DNA of 64,000 nucleotides. Origin: Synchiropus splendidus. Its lineage: Eukaryota > Chordata > Actinopteri > Syngnathiformes > Callionymidae. Below the pieces are notes generated by a model. The model saw only the letters and a program-made list of their open reading frames with translations, ran no database searches and was not told the DNA's origin. This document shows, piece after piece, positions 42,501 through 56,308 of the stretch; the stretch's first letter is position 1, and each line of letters opens with the position of its first letter. Position numbers and translations under genes: made by a program. The DNA lies in contig NC_071349.1 of NCBI RefSeq assembly GCF_027744825.2, positions 3,348,001 through 3,412,000 of the forward strand, in the 5' to 3' direction.

Positions 42501-44900
42501 GCTGTCTGAAGTGTTTTTCCATAGTTATCAACATTTTTATGTTTGGCGTTCCGGAATCAACCTTATCTCAGGCTGAAAACGCATTTTCTGCATTGTGCCA
42601 TAACTTTGCAAGGAAGCTTCAGAACATGAAATGTTCACCTCCCACTATAGCAGAAAGGGTCTTTCTAGTAGTTGCACATCAAATCTAAGATGTCTGAAGT
42701 GTTTTTCGAAAGTTATCAACATTTTTATGTTTGGCGTTCCGGAATCGACCTTATCTCAGGATGAAAAATCGTTTTCTGCATTGTCCCAAAACTTTACAGG
42801 GAAGATTCAGAACATGAAATTTTCACGTCCCACTATAGCAGAAAGGGTCTTTCTAGTATTTGCACATCAAATCTAAGCTGTCTGAAGTGTTTTTCGAAAG
42901 TTGTCAACATTTTTATGTTTGGCGTTCCGGATCCCACCTTTCCTCAAGCTGAAAACGCGTTTTCTCCATTGTGCCATAACTTTGCAGGGAAGCTTCAGAA
43001 CATGAAATTTTCACGTCCCACTATAGCAGAAAGGGTCATTCTAGTAGTTGGACATCAAATCTAAGCTGTCTGAAGTGTTTTTCGAAAGTTATCAGGCTGA
43101 AAACGCGTTGTCTGCATTGTGCCATAACTTTGCATGGAAGCTTCCGAACATGAAATTTTAACCTCCCACTATAGCAGAAAGGGTCTTTCTAGTAGTTGCA
43201 CATTAAATCTAAGCTGTCTGATGTGTTTTTCCAAAGTTATCAACATTTTTATGCATGGCGTTCCGGAATCTACCTTATCTCAGGCTGAAAACGCGTTTTA
43301 CGCATTGTGCCATAACTTTGCAGGGAACCTTTAGAACATGAAATTTTCACCTCCCACTATAGCAGAAAGGGTCTTTCTAGTAGTTGCACATCAAATCTAA
43401 GATGTCTGAAGTGTTTTCCCAAAGTTATCAACATTTTTATGTTTGGCGTTCCGGAATCGACCTTATCTCAGGCAGAAAACGCTTTTTACGCTTTGTCCCA
43501 TAACTTTGCAGGGAAGCTTCAGAAAATGAATTTTTCACCTCCCACTGTACCAGAAAGGGTCTTTCTAGTAGTTGCACATCAAATCTAAGATGTCTGAAGT
43601 GTTTTCCCAAAGTTATCAACATGTTTATGTTTGGTGTTCCGGAATCGACCTTATCTCATGCAGAAAACGCTTTTTACGCTTTGTGCCATAACTTTGCAGG
43701 GAAGCTTCAGAAAATGAAATTTTCACCTCCCACTATAGCAGAAAGGGTTTTTCTAGTAGTTGCACATCAAATCTAAGCTGTCTGAAGTGTTTTTCCATAG
43801 TTATCAACATTTTTATGTTTGGCGTTCCGGAATCAACCTTATCTCAGGCTGAAAACGCATTTTCTGCATTGTGCCATAACTTTGCAAGGAAGCTTCAGAA
43901 CATGAAATGTTCACCTCCCACTATAGCAGAAAGGGTCTTTCTAGTAGTTGCACATCAAATCTAAGATGTCTGAAGTGTTTTTCGAAAGTTATCAACATTT
44001 TTATGTTTGGCGTTCCGGAATCGACCTTATCTCAGGATGAAAAATCGTTTTCTGCATTGTCCCAAAACTTTGCAGGGAAGATTCAGAACATGAAATTTTC
44101 ACGTCCCACTATAGCAGAAAGGGTCTTTCTAGTATTTGCACATCAAATCTAAGCTGTCTGAAGTGTTTTTCGAAAGTTGTCAACATTTTTATGTTTGGCG
44201 TTCCGGATCCCACCTTTCCTCAAGCTGAAAACGCGTTTTCTCCATTGTGCCATAACTTTGCAGGGAAGCTTCAGAACATGAAATTTTCACGTCCCACTAT
44301 AGCAGAAAGGGTCTTTCTAGTAGTTGGACATCAAATCTAAGCTGTCTGAAGTGTTTTTCGAAAGTTATCAGGCTGAAAACGCGTTGTCTGCATTGTGCCG
44401 TAACTTTGCATGGAAGCTTCCGAACATGAAATTTTAACCTCCCACTATAGCAGAAAGGGTCTTTCTAGTAGTTGCACATTAAATCTAAGCTGTCTGATGT
44501 GTTTTTCCGAAGTTATCAACATTTTTATGCATGGCGTTCCGGAATCTACCTTATCTCAGGCTGAAAACGCGTTTTACGCATTGTGCCATAACTTTGCAGG
44601 GAACCTTTAGAACATGAAATTTTCACCTCCCACTATAGCAGAAAGGGTCTTTCTAGTAGTTGCACATCAAATCTCAGCTGTCTGAAGTGTTGTTCCAAAG
44701 TGATCAATATTTTTACGTTTGGCGTTCCGGAACCCACCTTATCTCAGGCTGAAAACGCGTTTTCTGCATTGTGCCATAACTTTGCAGGGAAGCTTCAGAA
44801 CATGAAATTTTAACCTCCCACTATAGCAGAAAGGGTCTTTCTAGTAGTTGCACATAAAATCTAAGATGTCTGAAGTGTTTTTCGAAAGTTATCAACATTT
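39570..44900 (+). repeat. Nested higher-order repeats (offsets 900, 1276, 2552 bp)
   Basis: A multi-monomer block recurs several times with offsets 900, 1276 and 2552 bp. Its marker is a monomer lacking about 40 bp, so that AAAGTTATCAGGCTGAAAACG reads across the gap. This truncated unit occurs near 40535, 41435, 43090 and 44365. The deletion endpoints share TTATC, consistent with slippage or microhomology, and its spread to four places shows amplification after the deletion. Confidence 0.85.
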
Positions 44901-47900
44901 TTATGTATGGCGTTCCGGAATGGACCTTATCTCAAGCTGAAAACGTGTTTTCTGCATTGTGCCATAACTTTGCAGGGAAGCTTCAGAACATGAAATGTTC
45001 ACCACCCAATATAGTAGAAAGGGTCTTTCTAGTAGTTGCACATCAAATCTAAGCTGTCTGAAGTGTTTTTCGAAAGTTATCAACATTTTTATGTATGGCG
45101 TTCCAGAATCGACCTTATCTCAGGCTGAAAACGCGTTGTCTGCATTGTCCCATAACTTTGCATGGAAGCTTCAGAGCATGAAATGTTCACCTCCCACTAT
45201 AGCAGAAAGGGTCTTTCTAGTAGTTGCACATCAAATCTAAGCTGTCTGAAGTGTTTTTCGAAAGTTATCAACATTTTTGTGTTTGGTGTTCCGGAATCGA
45301 CCTAATCTCAGCATGAAAATGCGTTTTCTGCATTGTGCCATAACTTTGCATGGAAGCTTCCGAACATGAAATTTTCACCTCCCACTATAGCAGAAAGGGT
45401 CTTTCTAGTAGTTGCACATCAAATCTAAGCTGTTTGAAGTGTTTTTCCAAAGTTATGAACATTTTCATGTTTGGCGTTCCGGAATCGACCATATCTCAGG
45501 CTGAATACGCGTTTTCTGCATTGTGCCATAACTTTGCAAGGAAGCTACAGAACATGAAATTTTCATCTCCCACTATAGCAGAAAAGGTCTTTCTAGTAGT
45601 TGCACATAAAATCTAAGCTGTCTGAAGTGTTTTTCGAAAGTTATCAACATTTTTGTGTTTGGTGTTCCGGAATCGACCTAATCTCAGCATGAAAATGCGT
45701 TTTCTGCATTGTGCCATAACTTTGCATGGAAGCTTCCGAACATGAAATTTTCACCTCCCACTATAGCAGAAAGGGTCTTTCTAGTAGTTGCACATCAAAT
45801 CTAAGCTGTTTGAAGTGTTTTTCCAAAGTTATGAACATTTTCATGTTTGGCGTTCCGGAATCGACCATATCTCAGGCTGAATACGCGTTTTCTGCATTGT
45901 GCCATAACTTTGCAGGGAATCTTCAGAACATGAAATTTTCACCTCCCACTATAGCAGAAAGGGTCTTTCTAGTAGTTGCACGTCAAATCTAAGCTGTCTG
46001 AAGTGTTTTTCCAAAGTTATCAACATTTTCATGTTTGGCGTTCCGGAATCAACCTTATCTCAGGCTGTAAACGCCTTTTCTGCATTGTGCCATAACTTTG
46101 CAAGGAAGCTACAGAACATGAAATTTTCACCTCCCACTATAGCAGAAAAGGTCTTTCTAGTAGTTGCACATAAAATCTAAGCTGTCTGAAGAGTTTTTTG
46201 GAAAGTTATCTACATTTTTATGTTTGGCGTTCCGGAACCCACCTTATCTCAAGCTGAAAACGCGTTTTCTGCATTGTGCCATAACTTTGCAGGGAGGCTT
46301 CAGAACATGAAATGTTCACCTCCCACTATAGCAGAAAGGGTCTTTCTGGTAGTTGCACATCAAATCTAAGCTGTCTGATGTGTTTTTCCAAAGTTATAAA
46401 CATTTTTATGTATGGCGTTCCGGAATCTACCTTATCTCAGGCTGAAAACGCATTTTCTGCATTGTGCCTCAACTTTGCAAGGAAGCTACAGAACATGAAA
46501 TTTTCACCTCCCACTATAGCAGAAAGGGTCTTTCTAGTAGTTGCACATCAAATCTAAGCTGTCTGAAGTGTTTTTCGAAAGTTATCAACATTTTTATGTT
46601 TGGCGTTCCAGAATCGACCTTATCTTAGGCTGAAAACTGGTTGTCTGCATTGTGCCATAACTTTGCAAGGAAGCTTCAGAACATGAAATTTTCACGTCCC
46701 ACTATAGCAGAAAGGGTCTTTCTAGTATTTGCACATCAAATCTAAGCTGTCTGAAGTGTTTTTCGAAAGTTGTCAACATTTTTATGTTTGGCGTTCCGGA
46801 ACCCACCTTTCCTCAAGCTGAAAACGCGTTTTCTCCATTGTGCCATAACTTTGCAGGGAAGCTTCAGAACATGAAATTTTCACGTCCCACTATAGCAGAA
46901 AGGGTCTTTCTAGTAGTTGGACATCAAATCTAAGCTGTCTGAAGTGTTTTTCGAAAGTTATCAACATTTTTATGTTTGGCGTTCCAGAATCGACCTTATC
47001 TCAGGCTGAAAACGCGTTGTCTGCATTGTGCCATAACTTTGCATGGAAGCTTCCGAACATGAAATTTTAACCTCCCACTATAGCAGAAAGGGTCTTTCTA
47101 GTAGTTGCACATTAAATCTAAGCTGTCTGATGTGTTTTTCCAAAGTTATCAACATTTTTATGCATGGCGTTCCGGAATCTACCTTATCTCAGGCTGAAAA
47201 CGCGTTTTACGCATTGTGCCATAACTTTGCAGGGAACCTTTGAACATGAAATTTTCACCTCCCACTGTAGCAGAAAGGGTCTTTCTAGTAGTTGCACATA
47301 AAATCTAAGATGTCTGAAGTGTTTTTCGAAAGTTATCAACATTTTTATGTTTGGCGTTCCGGAATGGACCTTATCTCAAGCTGAAAACGTGTTTTCTGCA
47401 TTGTGCCATAACTTTGCAGGGAGGCTTCAGAACATGAAATGTTCACCTCCCACTATAGCAGAAAGGGTCTTTCTGGTAGTTGCACATCAAATCTAAGCTG
47501 TCTGATGTGTTTTTCCAAAGTTATAAACATTTTTATGTATGGCGTTCCGGAATCTACCTTATCTCAGGCTGAAAACGCATTTTCTGCATTGTGCCTCAAC
47601 TTTGCAAGGAAGCTTCAGAACATGAAATTTTCACCTCCCACTATAGCAGAAAGGGTCTTTCTAGTAGTTGCACATCAAATCTAAGCTGTCTGAAGTGTTT
47701 TTCGAAAGTTATCAACATTTTTATGTTTGGCGTTCCAGAATCGACCTTATCTTAGGCTGAAAACTGGTTGTCTGCATTGTGCCATAACTTTGCAAGGAAG
47801 CTTCAGAACATGAAATTTTCACGTCCCACTATAGCAGAAAGGGTCTTTCTAGTATTTGCACATCAAATCTAAGCTGTCTGAAGTGTTTTTCGAAAGTTGT

Positions 47901-49190
47901 CAACATTTTTATGTTTGGCGTTCCGGAACCCACCTTTCCTCAAGCTGAAAACGCGTTTTCTCCATTGTGCCATAACTTTGCAGGGAAGCTTCAGAACATG
48001 AAATTTTCACGTCCCACTATAGCAGAAAGGGTCTTTCTAGTAGTTGGACATCAAATCTAAGCTGTCTGAAGTGTTTATCGAAAGTTATCAACATTTTTAT
48101 GTTTGGCGTTCCAGAATCGACCTTATCTCAGGCTGAAAACGCGTTGTCTGCATTGTGCCATAACTTTGCATGGAAGCTTCCGAACATGAAATTTTAACCT
48201 CCCACTATAGCAGAAAGGGTCTTTCTAGTAGTTGCACATTAAATCTAAGCTGTCTGATGTGTTTTTCCAAAGTTATCAACATTTTTATGCATGGCGTTCC
48301 GGAATCTACCTTATCTCAGGCTGAAAACGCGTTTTACGCATTGTGCCATAACTTTGCAGGGAACCTTTGAACATGAAATTTTCACCTCCCACTGTAGCAG
48401 AAAGGGTCTTTCTAGTAGTTGCACATAAAATCTAAGATGTCTGAAGTGTTTTTCGAAAGTTATCAACATTTTTATGTTTGGCGTTCCGGAATGGACCTTA
48501 TCTCAAGCTGAAAACGTGTTTTCTGCATTGTGCCATAACTTAGCAGGGAAGCTTCAGAACATGAAATGTTCACCTCCCAGTATAGTAGAAAGGGTCTTTC
48601 TAGTAGTTGCACATCAAATCTAAGCTGTCTGAAATGTTTTTCGAAAGTTATCAACATTTTTATGTATGGCGTTCCAGAATCGACCTTATCTCAGGCTGAA
48701 AACGCGTTGTCTGCATTGTCCCATAACTTTGCATGGAAGCTTCAGAGCATGAAATGTTCACCTCCCACTATAGCAGAAAGGGTCTTTCTAGTAGTTGCAC
48801 ATCAAATCTAAGCTGTCTGAAGTGTTTTTCGAAAGTTATCAACATTTTTGTGTTTGGTGTTCCGGAATCGACCTAATCTCAGCATGAAAATGCGTTTTCT
48901 GCATTGTGCCATAACTTTGCATGGAAGCTTCCGAACATGAAATTTTCACCTCCCACTATAGCAGAAAGGGTCTTTCTAGTAGTTGCACATCAAATCTAAG
49001 CTGTTTGAAGTGTTTTTCCAAAGTTATGAACATTTTCATGTTTGGCGTTCCGGAATCGACCATATCTCAGGCTGAATACGCGTTTTCTGCATTGTGCCAT
49101 AACTTTGCAGGGAATCTTCAGAACATGAAATTTTCACCTCCCACTATAGCAGAAAGGGTCTTTCTAGTAGTTGCACATCAAATCTAAGCT
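44900..49190 (+). repeat. Nested duplications (offsets 376, 1127, 3571 bp)
   Basis: Two 1127-bp copies lie at about 46290-47417 and 47418-48545, marked by TTTCTGGTAGTTGCACATC at 46343 and 47470. A two-monomer tandem copy (offset 376) occupies about 45240-45990. Flanking units near 44995-45620 reappear at about 48566-49190 with an offset of 3571 bp. Confidence 0.82.
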
Positions 49191-50914
49191 GTTTGAAGTG
49201 TTTTTCCAAAGTTATCAACATTTTCATGTTTGGCGTTCCGGAATCAATCTTATCTCAGGCTGAAAACGCGTTTTACGCATTGTGCCATAACTTTGCAGGA
49301 AAGCTTCAGAACATGAGATTTTCTATTCCCACTAAGGCAGAAAGGGTCTTTCTAGCAGTTGCACGTCAAATCTAAGCTGTCTGAAGTGTTTTTCCAAAGT
49401 TTTCAACATTTTTATATTTGGCGTTCCTGAATCGACCTTATCTCTGGCTGAAAACGCGTTTTCTGCATTGTGCCATAACTTTGCAGGGAAGCATCAGAAC
49501 ATGACATTTAAACATCCCACTATAGCAGAAAGGGTCTTTCTAGTAGTTGCACATCAAATCAAAGCTGTTTGAAGTGTTTTTCGAAAGTTATCAACATTTT
49601 TATGATTGGCGTTCCGGAATCGATCGTATCTCAAGCTGAAAACGTAATTTACGCATTCTGCCATAAACTTGCAGGGATGCTTCTGAACATGAAATTTTCA
49701 AATCCCACTATAGCAGAAAGGGTCTTTCTAGTAGTTGCACATCAAATCTAAGCTGTCTGAAGTGTTTTTCCAAAGTTATAAACATTTTTATGTTTGGCGT
49801 TCCGGAATCGATCTTATCTCAGGCTGAAAACGCGTTCTCTGCATTGTGCCATAACTTTGCAGGGAATCTTCAGAACATGAAATTTTCACCTCCCACTATA
49901 GCAGAAAGGGTCTTTCTAGTAGTTGCACATCAAATCTAAGCTGTTTGAAGTGTTTTTCCAAAGTTATCAACATTTTCATGTTTGGCGTTCCGGAATCAAC
50001 CTTATCTCAGGCTGAAAACGCGTTTTACGCATTGTGCCATAAATTTGCCGGAAAGCTTCAGAACATGAGATTTTCTATTCCCACTAAAGCAGAAAGGGTC
50101 TTTCTAGTAGTTGCACGTCAAATCTAAGCTGTCTGAAGTGTTTTTCCAAAGTTTTCAACATTTTTATATTTGGCGTTCCTGAATCGACCTTATCTCAGGC
50201 AGAAAACGCGTTTTCTGCATTGTGCCATAACTTTGCAGGGAAGCTTCAGAACATGAAATTTTCACATCCCACTATAGCAGAAAGGGTCTTTTTAGTAATT
50301 GCACATCAAATCTAAGCTGTCTGAAGTGTTTTTCCAAAGTTATCAACATTTTTATGTTTGGCGTTCCGGAATCGATCTTATCTGAGGCTGAATACGCGTT
50401 TTCTTCATTGTGACATAACTTTGCAGGGAAGCTTCAGAACATGAAATTTTCACGTCCAACTATAGCAGAAAGGGTCTTTCTAGTAGTTGCACATCAAATC
50501 GAAGCTGTTTGAAGTTTTTTTCCAAAGTTATCAACACTTTTATGTTTGGCGTTCCGGAATCGACCTTTTCTCAGGCTGAAAACACGATTTACGCATTCTG
50601 CCATAACTTTGCAGGGAAGCTTCAGAACATGAAATTTTCATGTCCCACTATAGCAGAAAGGGTCTTTCTAGCAGTTGCACATCAAATCTAAGCTGTTTGA
50701 AGTGTTTTTCCAAAGTTATCAACCTTTTTATTTTTGGCGTTTCGGAATCGACCTTATCACAGGCTGAAAACGCGTTTTCTGCATTGTGCCATAACTTTGC
50801 ATGGAATCTTCAGAACATGAAATTTTCATATCCCACTAAAGCAGAAAGGGTCTTTCTCCGACTTGCTCATCAAATCTGAGCTGTCTGAAGTGTTTTTCGA
50901 AAGTTTTCAACATT

Positions 50915-52630
50915 TTTATATTTGGCGTTCCGGAACACACCTTATCTCAGGCTGAAAACGTGTTTTCTGCATTGTGCCATAACTTTGCAGGGAAGCTTAA
51001 GAACATGACATTTTCACCTCCCACTGTAGCAGAAAGGGTCTTTCTAGTAGTTGCACATCTAATCTAAGCTGTCTGAAGTGTTTTTCCAAAGTTATCAACA
51101 TTTTTATGTTTGGCGTTCCGGAACCCACCTTATCTCAGGCTGAAAACGCGTTTTCTGCATTGCGCCATAACTTTGCAGGGAAGCTTCAGGACATGAAATT
51201 TTCAGCTCCCACCATAGCAGAAAGTGTCTTTCTAGTAGTTGCACATCAAATCTAAGCTGTCTGAAATGTTTTTTCCAAAGTTATCAACATTTTCATGTTT
51301 GGCGTTCTGGAAGCCACCTTATCTCAGGCTGAAAATGCGTTTTCTGCATTGTGCCATAACTTTGAAGGAAAGCTTCAGAACATGAAAGTTTCTCCTCCCA
51401 CTATAGCAGAAAGGGTCTTTCTAGTAGTTGCACTTCAAATATAAGCTGTCTGAAGTGTTTTTCCAAAGTTATCAACACTTTTATGTTTGGCGTTCCGAAA
51501 CCCACCTTATCTCAGGCTGAAAACGCGTTTTCTGCATTGTGCCATAACTTTGCAGGGAAGCTTCAGAACATGAAATTTTCAGCTCCCACTATAGCAGAAA
51601 GGGTCTTTCTAGTAGTTGCACTTCAAATATAAGCTGTCTGAAGTGTTTTTCCAAAGTTATCAACACTTTTATGTTTGGCGTTCCGAAACCCACCTTATCT
51701 CAGGCTGAAAACGCGTTTTCTGCATTGTGCCATAACTTTGCAGGGAAGCTTCAGAACATGAAATTTTCAGCTCCCACTATAGCAGAAAGGGTCTTTCTAG
51801 TAGTTGCACATCAAATCTAAGCTGTCTGATATGTTTTTTCCAAAGTTATCAACATTTTTATGTTTGGCGTTCCGGAACCCACCTTATCTCAGGCTGAAAA
51901 CGCGTTTTCTGCATTGTCCGATGACTTTGCAGGAAAGCTTCAGAACATGAAATTTTCACTTCCCGCTATAGCAGAAATGGTCTTTCTAGTAGTTGCACAT
52001 CAAATCTAAGCTGTCTGAAATGTTTTTTTCCAAAATTATCAACATTTTTATGTTTGGCGTTCCGGAACCCACCTTATCTCAGGCTGAAAACGCGTTTTCT
52101 GCATTGTTCCTTAACTTTGCAGGGAAGCATCAGAACATGAAATTTTCAGCTCCCACTATGTCAAACATGGTCTTTCTAATAGTTCCACAACAAATCTAAT
52201 CTCTCTGAAGTGTTTTTCGAAAGTTATCAACATTTTTATGTTTGGCGTTCCGGAACACACCTTATCTCAGGCTGAAAACGTGTTTTCTGCATTGTGCCAT
52301 AACTTTGCAGGGAAGCTTAAGAACATGACATTTTCACCTCCCACTGTAGCAGAAAGGGTCTTTCTAGTAGTTGCACATCTAATCTAAGCTGTCTGAAGTG
52401 TTTTTCCAAAGTTATCAACATTTTTATGTTTGGCGTTCCGGAACCCACCTTATCTCAGGCTGAAAACGCGTTTTCTGCATTGCGCCATAACTTTGCAGGG
52501 AAGCTTCAGGACATGAAATTTTCAGCTCCCACCATAGCAGAAAGTGTCTTTCTAGTAGTTGCACATCAAATCTAAGCTGTCTGAAATGTTTTTTCCAAAG
52601 TTATCAACATTTTCATGTTTGGCGTTCTGG
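50915..52630 (+). repeat. Duplicated satellite segment, offset 1320 bp
   Basis: About 390 bp beginning near 50918 (marker GGAAGCTTAAGAACATGAC) recurs from 52238. Between them is an exact single-monomer tandem copy of 188 bp, in which CTTCAAATATAAGCTGTC occurs at two adjacent units near 51430 and 51618. Confidence 0.8.
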
Positions 52631-55600
52631 AATCGACCTTATCTCAGGCTGAAGACGCGTTTAACGCATTGTGCCATAACTTTGCCGGGAAGTTCCAGAA
52701 AATGAAATTTTCACCTCCAACTATAGCAGAAAGTGTTTTTCTATTAGATGCAAATCAAATCTAAGCTGTCTGAAGTGTTTTTCGAAAGTTATCATCATTT
52801 TTATGTTTGGCGTTCCGGAACCCACCTTATCTCAGGCTGAAAACGCGTTTTCTGCATTGTGCCATAACTTTGCAGGGAAGCTTCAGAACATGAAATTTTC
52901 ACCTCCCACTATAGCAGAAATGGTCTTTCTAGTAGTTGCACATCAAATCTAAGCTGTCTGAAGTGTTTTTCGAAAGTTATCAACATTTTTATGTTTGGCG
53001 TTCCGGAATCTACTTTATCTCAGGCTGAAAACGCGTTTTATGCATTGTCCCATAACTTTCCAGGGAAGCTTCAGAAGATGAAATTTTGACCTCCCACTAT
53101 GGCAGAAAGGGTCTTTCTAGTAGTTGCACATCAAATCTAAGCTGTCTGAAGTGTTGTTCCAAAGTTATCAACATTTTTACGTTTGGCTTTCCGGAACCCA
53201 CCTTATCTCAGGCTGAAAACGCGTTTTGTGCATTGTGCCATAAATTCTCAGGGAAGATTCAGAAAATGAAATTTTCACCTCCCACTATAGCAGAAAGGGT
53301 CTTTCTAGTAGTTGCACATCAAATCTAAGCTGTCTGAAGTGTTTTTCCAAAGTTATCAACATTTTTATGTTTGCCGTTCTGGAATCGACCTTATCTCAGG
53401 CTGAAAACGCTTTTTACGCATTGTGCCATAACTTTGCAGGGAAGCTTCAGAAAATGAAATTTTCAACTCCCACTATTGCAGAAAGGGTCTTTCTAGTAGT
53501 TGCACATCAAATCTAAGCCGTCTGAAGTGTTTTTCCAAAGTTATCAACATTTTTATGTTTGGCGTTCCGGAACCCACCTAATCTCAGGCTGAAAACGCGT
53601 TTTCTGCATTGTGCCATAACTTTGCAGGGAAGCTTCAGAAAATGAAATTTTAACCTCCCACTGTAGCAGAAAGGGTCGTTCTAGTAGTTGCACATCAAAT
53701 ATAAGCTGTCTGAAGTGTTTTTCCAAAGTTATCAACATTTTTATGTTTGGCGTTCCGGAACCCACCTTATCTCAGGCTGAAAACGCGTTTTCTGCATTGT
53801 GTCATAACTTTGCAGGGTAGCTTCAGAACATGAAATTTTCAGCTCCCACCATAGCAGAAAGTGTCTTTCTAGTAGTTGCACATCAAATCTAAGCTGTCTG
53901 ATATGTTTTTTTCAAAGTTATCAACATTTTTATGTTTGGCGTTCCGGAACCCACCTTATCTCAGGCTGAAAACGCGTTTTCTGCATTGTGCCATAACTTT
54001 GCAGGGAAGCTTCAGAACATGAAATTTTAACCTCCCACTATTGCAGAAAGTATCTTTCTAGTATTTGGACATCAAATCTATGCAGTCTGATGAGTTTTTC
54101 CAAAGTTAACAACATTTTCATGTTTGGCGTTCCGGAATCGACCTTATCTCAGGCTGAAGACGCGTTTTACGCATTGTGCCATAACTTTGCAGGGAAGTTC
54201 CAGAAAATGAAATTTTCACCTCCCACTATAGCAGAAAGGGTTTTTCTAGTAGTTGCACATCAAATCTAAGCTGTCTGAAGTGTTTTTCGAAAGTTATCAA
54301 CATTTTTATGTTTGGCGTCCCGGAATCGACCTTATGTCAGGTTGAAAAATTGTTTTCTGCATTGTCCCATAACTTTCCAGGGAAGCTTCAGAACATGAAA
54401 TTTTGACCTCCCACTATAGCAGAAAGTGTCTTTCTAGTAGTTGCACATCAAATCTAAGCTGTCTGAAATGTTTTTTCCAAAGTTATCAACATTTTCATGT
54501 TTGGCGTTCCGGAATCGACCTTATCTCAGGCTGAAGACGCGTTTAACGCATTGTGCCATAACTTTGCCGGGAAGTTCCAGAAAATGAAATTTTCACCTCC
54601 AACTATAGCAGAAAGTGTTTTTCTATTAGATGCAAATCAAATCTAAGCTGTCTGAAGTGTTTTTCGAAAGTTATCATCATTTTTATGTTTGGCGTTCCGG
54701 AACCCACCTTATCTCAGGCTGAAAACGCGTTTTCTGCATTGTGCCATAACTTTGCAGGGAAGCTTCAGAACATGAAATTTTCACCTCCCACTATAGCAGA
54801 AATGGTCTTTCTAGTAGTTGCACATCAAATCTAAGCTGTCTGAAGTGTTTTTCGAAAGTTATCAACATTTTTATGTTTGGCGTTCCGGAATCTACTTTAT
54901 CTCAGGCTGAAAACGCGTTTTATGCATTGTCCCATAACTTTCCAGGGAAGCTTCAGAAGATGAAATTTTGACCTCCCACTATGGCAGAAAGGGTCTTTCT
55001 AGTAGTTGCACATCAAATCTAAGCTGTCTGAAGTGTTGTTCCAAAGTTATCAACATTTTTACGTTTGGCTTTCCGGAACCCACCTTATCTCAGGCTGAAA
55101 ACGCGTTTTGTGCATTGTGCCATAAATTCTCAGGGAAGATTCAGAAAATGAAATTTTCACCTCCCACTATAGCAGAAAGGGTCTTTCTAGTAGTTGCACA
55201 TCAAATCTAAGCTGTCTGAAGTGTTTTTCCAAAGTTATCAACATTTTTATGTTTGCCGTTCTGGAATCGACCTTATCTCAGGCTGAAAACGCTTTTTACG
55301 CATTGTGCCATAACTTTGCAGGGAAGCTTCAGAAAATGAAATTTTCAACTCCCACTATTGCAGAAAGGGTCTTTCTAGTAGTTGCACATCAAATCTAAGC
55401 CGTCTGAAGTGTTTTTCCAAAGTTATCAACATTTTTATGTTTGGCGTTCCGGAACCCACCTAATCTCAGGCTGAAAACGCGTTTTCTGCATTGTGCCATA
55501 ACTTTGCAGGGAAGCTTCAGAAAATGAAATTTTAACCTCCCACTGTAGCAGAAAGGGTCGTTCTAGTAGTTGCACATCAAATATAAGCTGTCTGAAGTGT

Positions 55601-56308
55601 TTTTCCAAAGTTATCAACATTTTTATGTTTGGCGTTCCGGAACCCACCTTATCTCAGGCTGAAAACGCGTTTTCTGCATTGTGTCATAACTTTGCAGGGT
55701 AGCTTCAGAACATGAAATTTTCAGCTCCCACCATAGCAGAAAGTGTCTTTCTAGTAGTTGCACATCAAATCTAAGCTGTCTGATATGTTTTTTTCAAAGT
55801 TATCAACATTTTTATGTTTGGCGTTCCGGAACCCACCTTATCTCAGGCTGAAAACGCGTTTTCTGCATTGTGCCATAACTTTGCAGGGAAGCTTCAGAAC
55901 ATGAAATTTTAACCTCCCACTATTGCAGAAAGTATCTTTCTAGTATTTGCACATCAAATCTATGCAGTCTGATGAGTTTTTCCAAAGTTAACAACATTTT
56001 CATGTTTGGCGTTCCGGAATCGACCTTATCTCAGGCTGAAGACGCGTTTTACGCATTGTGCCATAACTTTGCAGGGAAGTTCCAGAAAATGAAATTTTCA
56101 CCTCCCACTATAGCAGAAAGGGTTTTTCTAGTAGTTGCACATCAAATCTAAGCTGTCTGAAGTGTTTTTCGAAAGTTATCAACATTTTTATGTTTGGCGT
56201 CCCGGAATCGACCTTATGTCAGGTTGAAAAATTGTTTTCTGCATTGTCCCATAACTTTCCAGGGAAGCTTCAGAACATGAAATTTTGACCTCCCACTATA
56301 GCAGAAAG
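52545..56308 (+). repeat. Ten-monomer tandem duplication, period 1882 bp
   Basis: Copies 52545-54426 and 54427-56308 are almost identical. I noticed a single difference, GTATTTGGACATC near 54063 against GTATTTGCACATC near 55945. This is the clearest recent duplication in the right part of the array. Confidence 0.9.
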
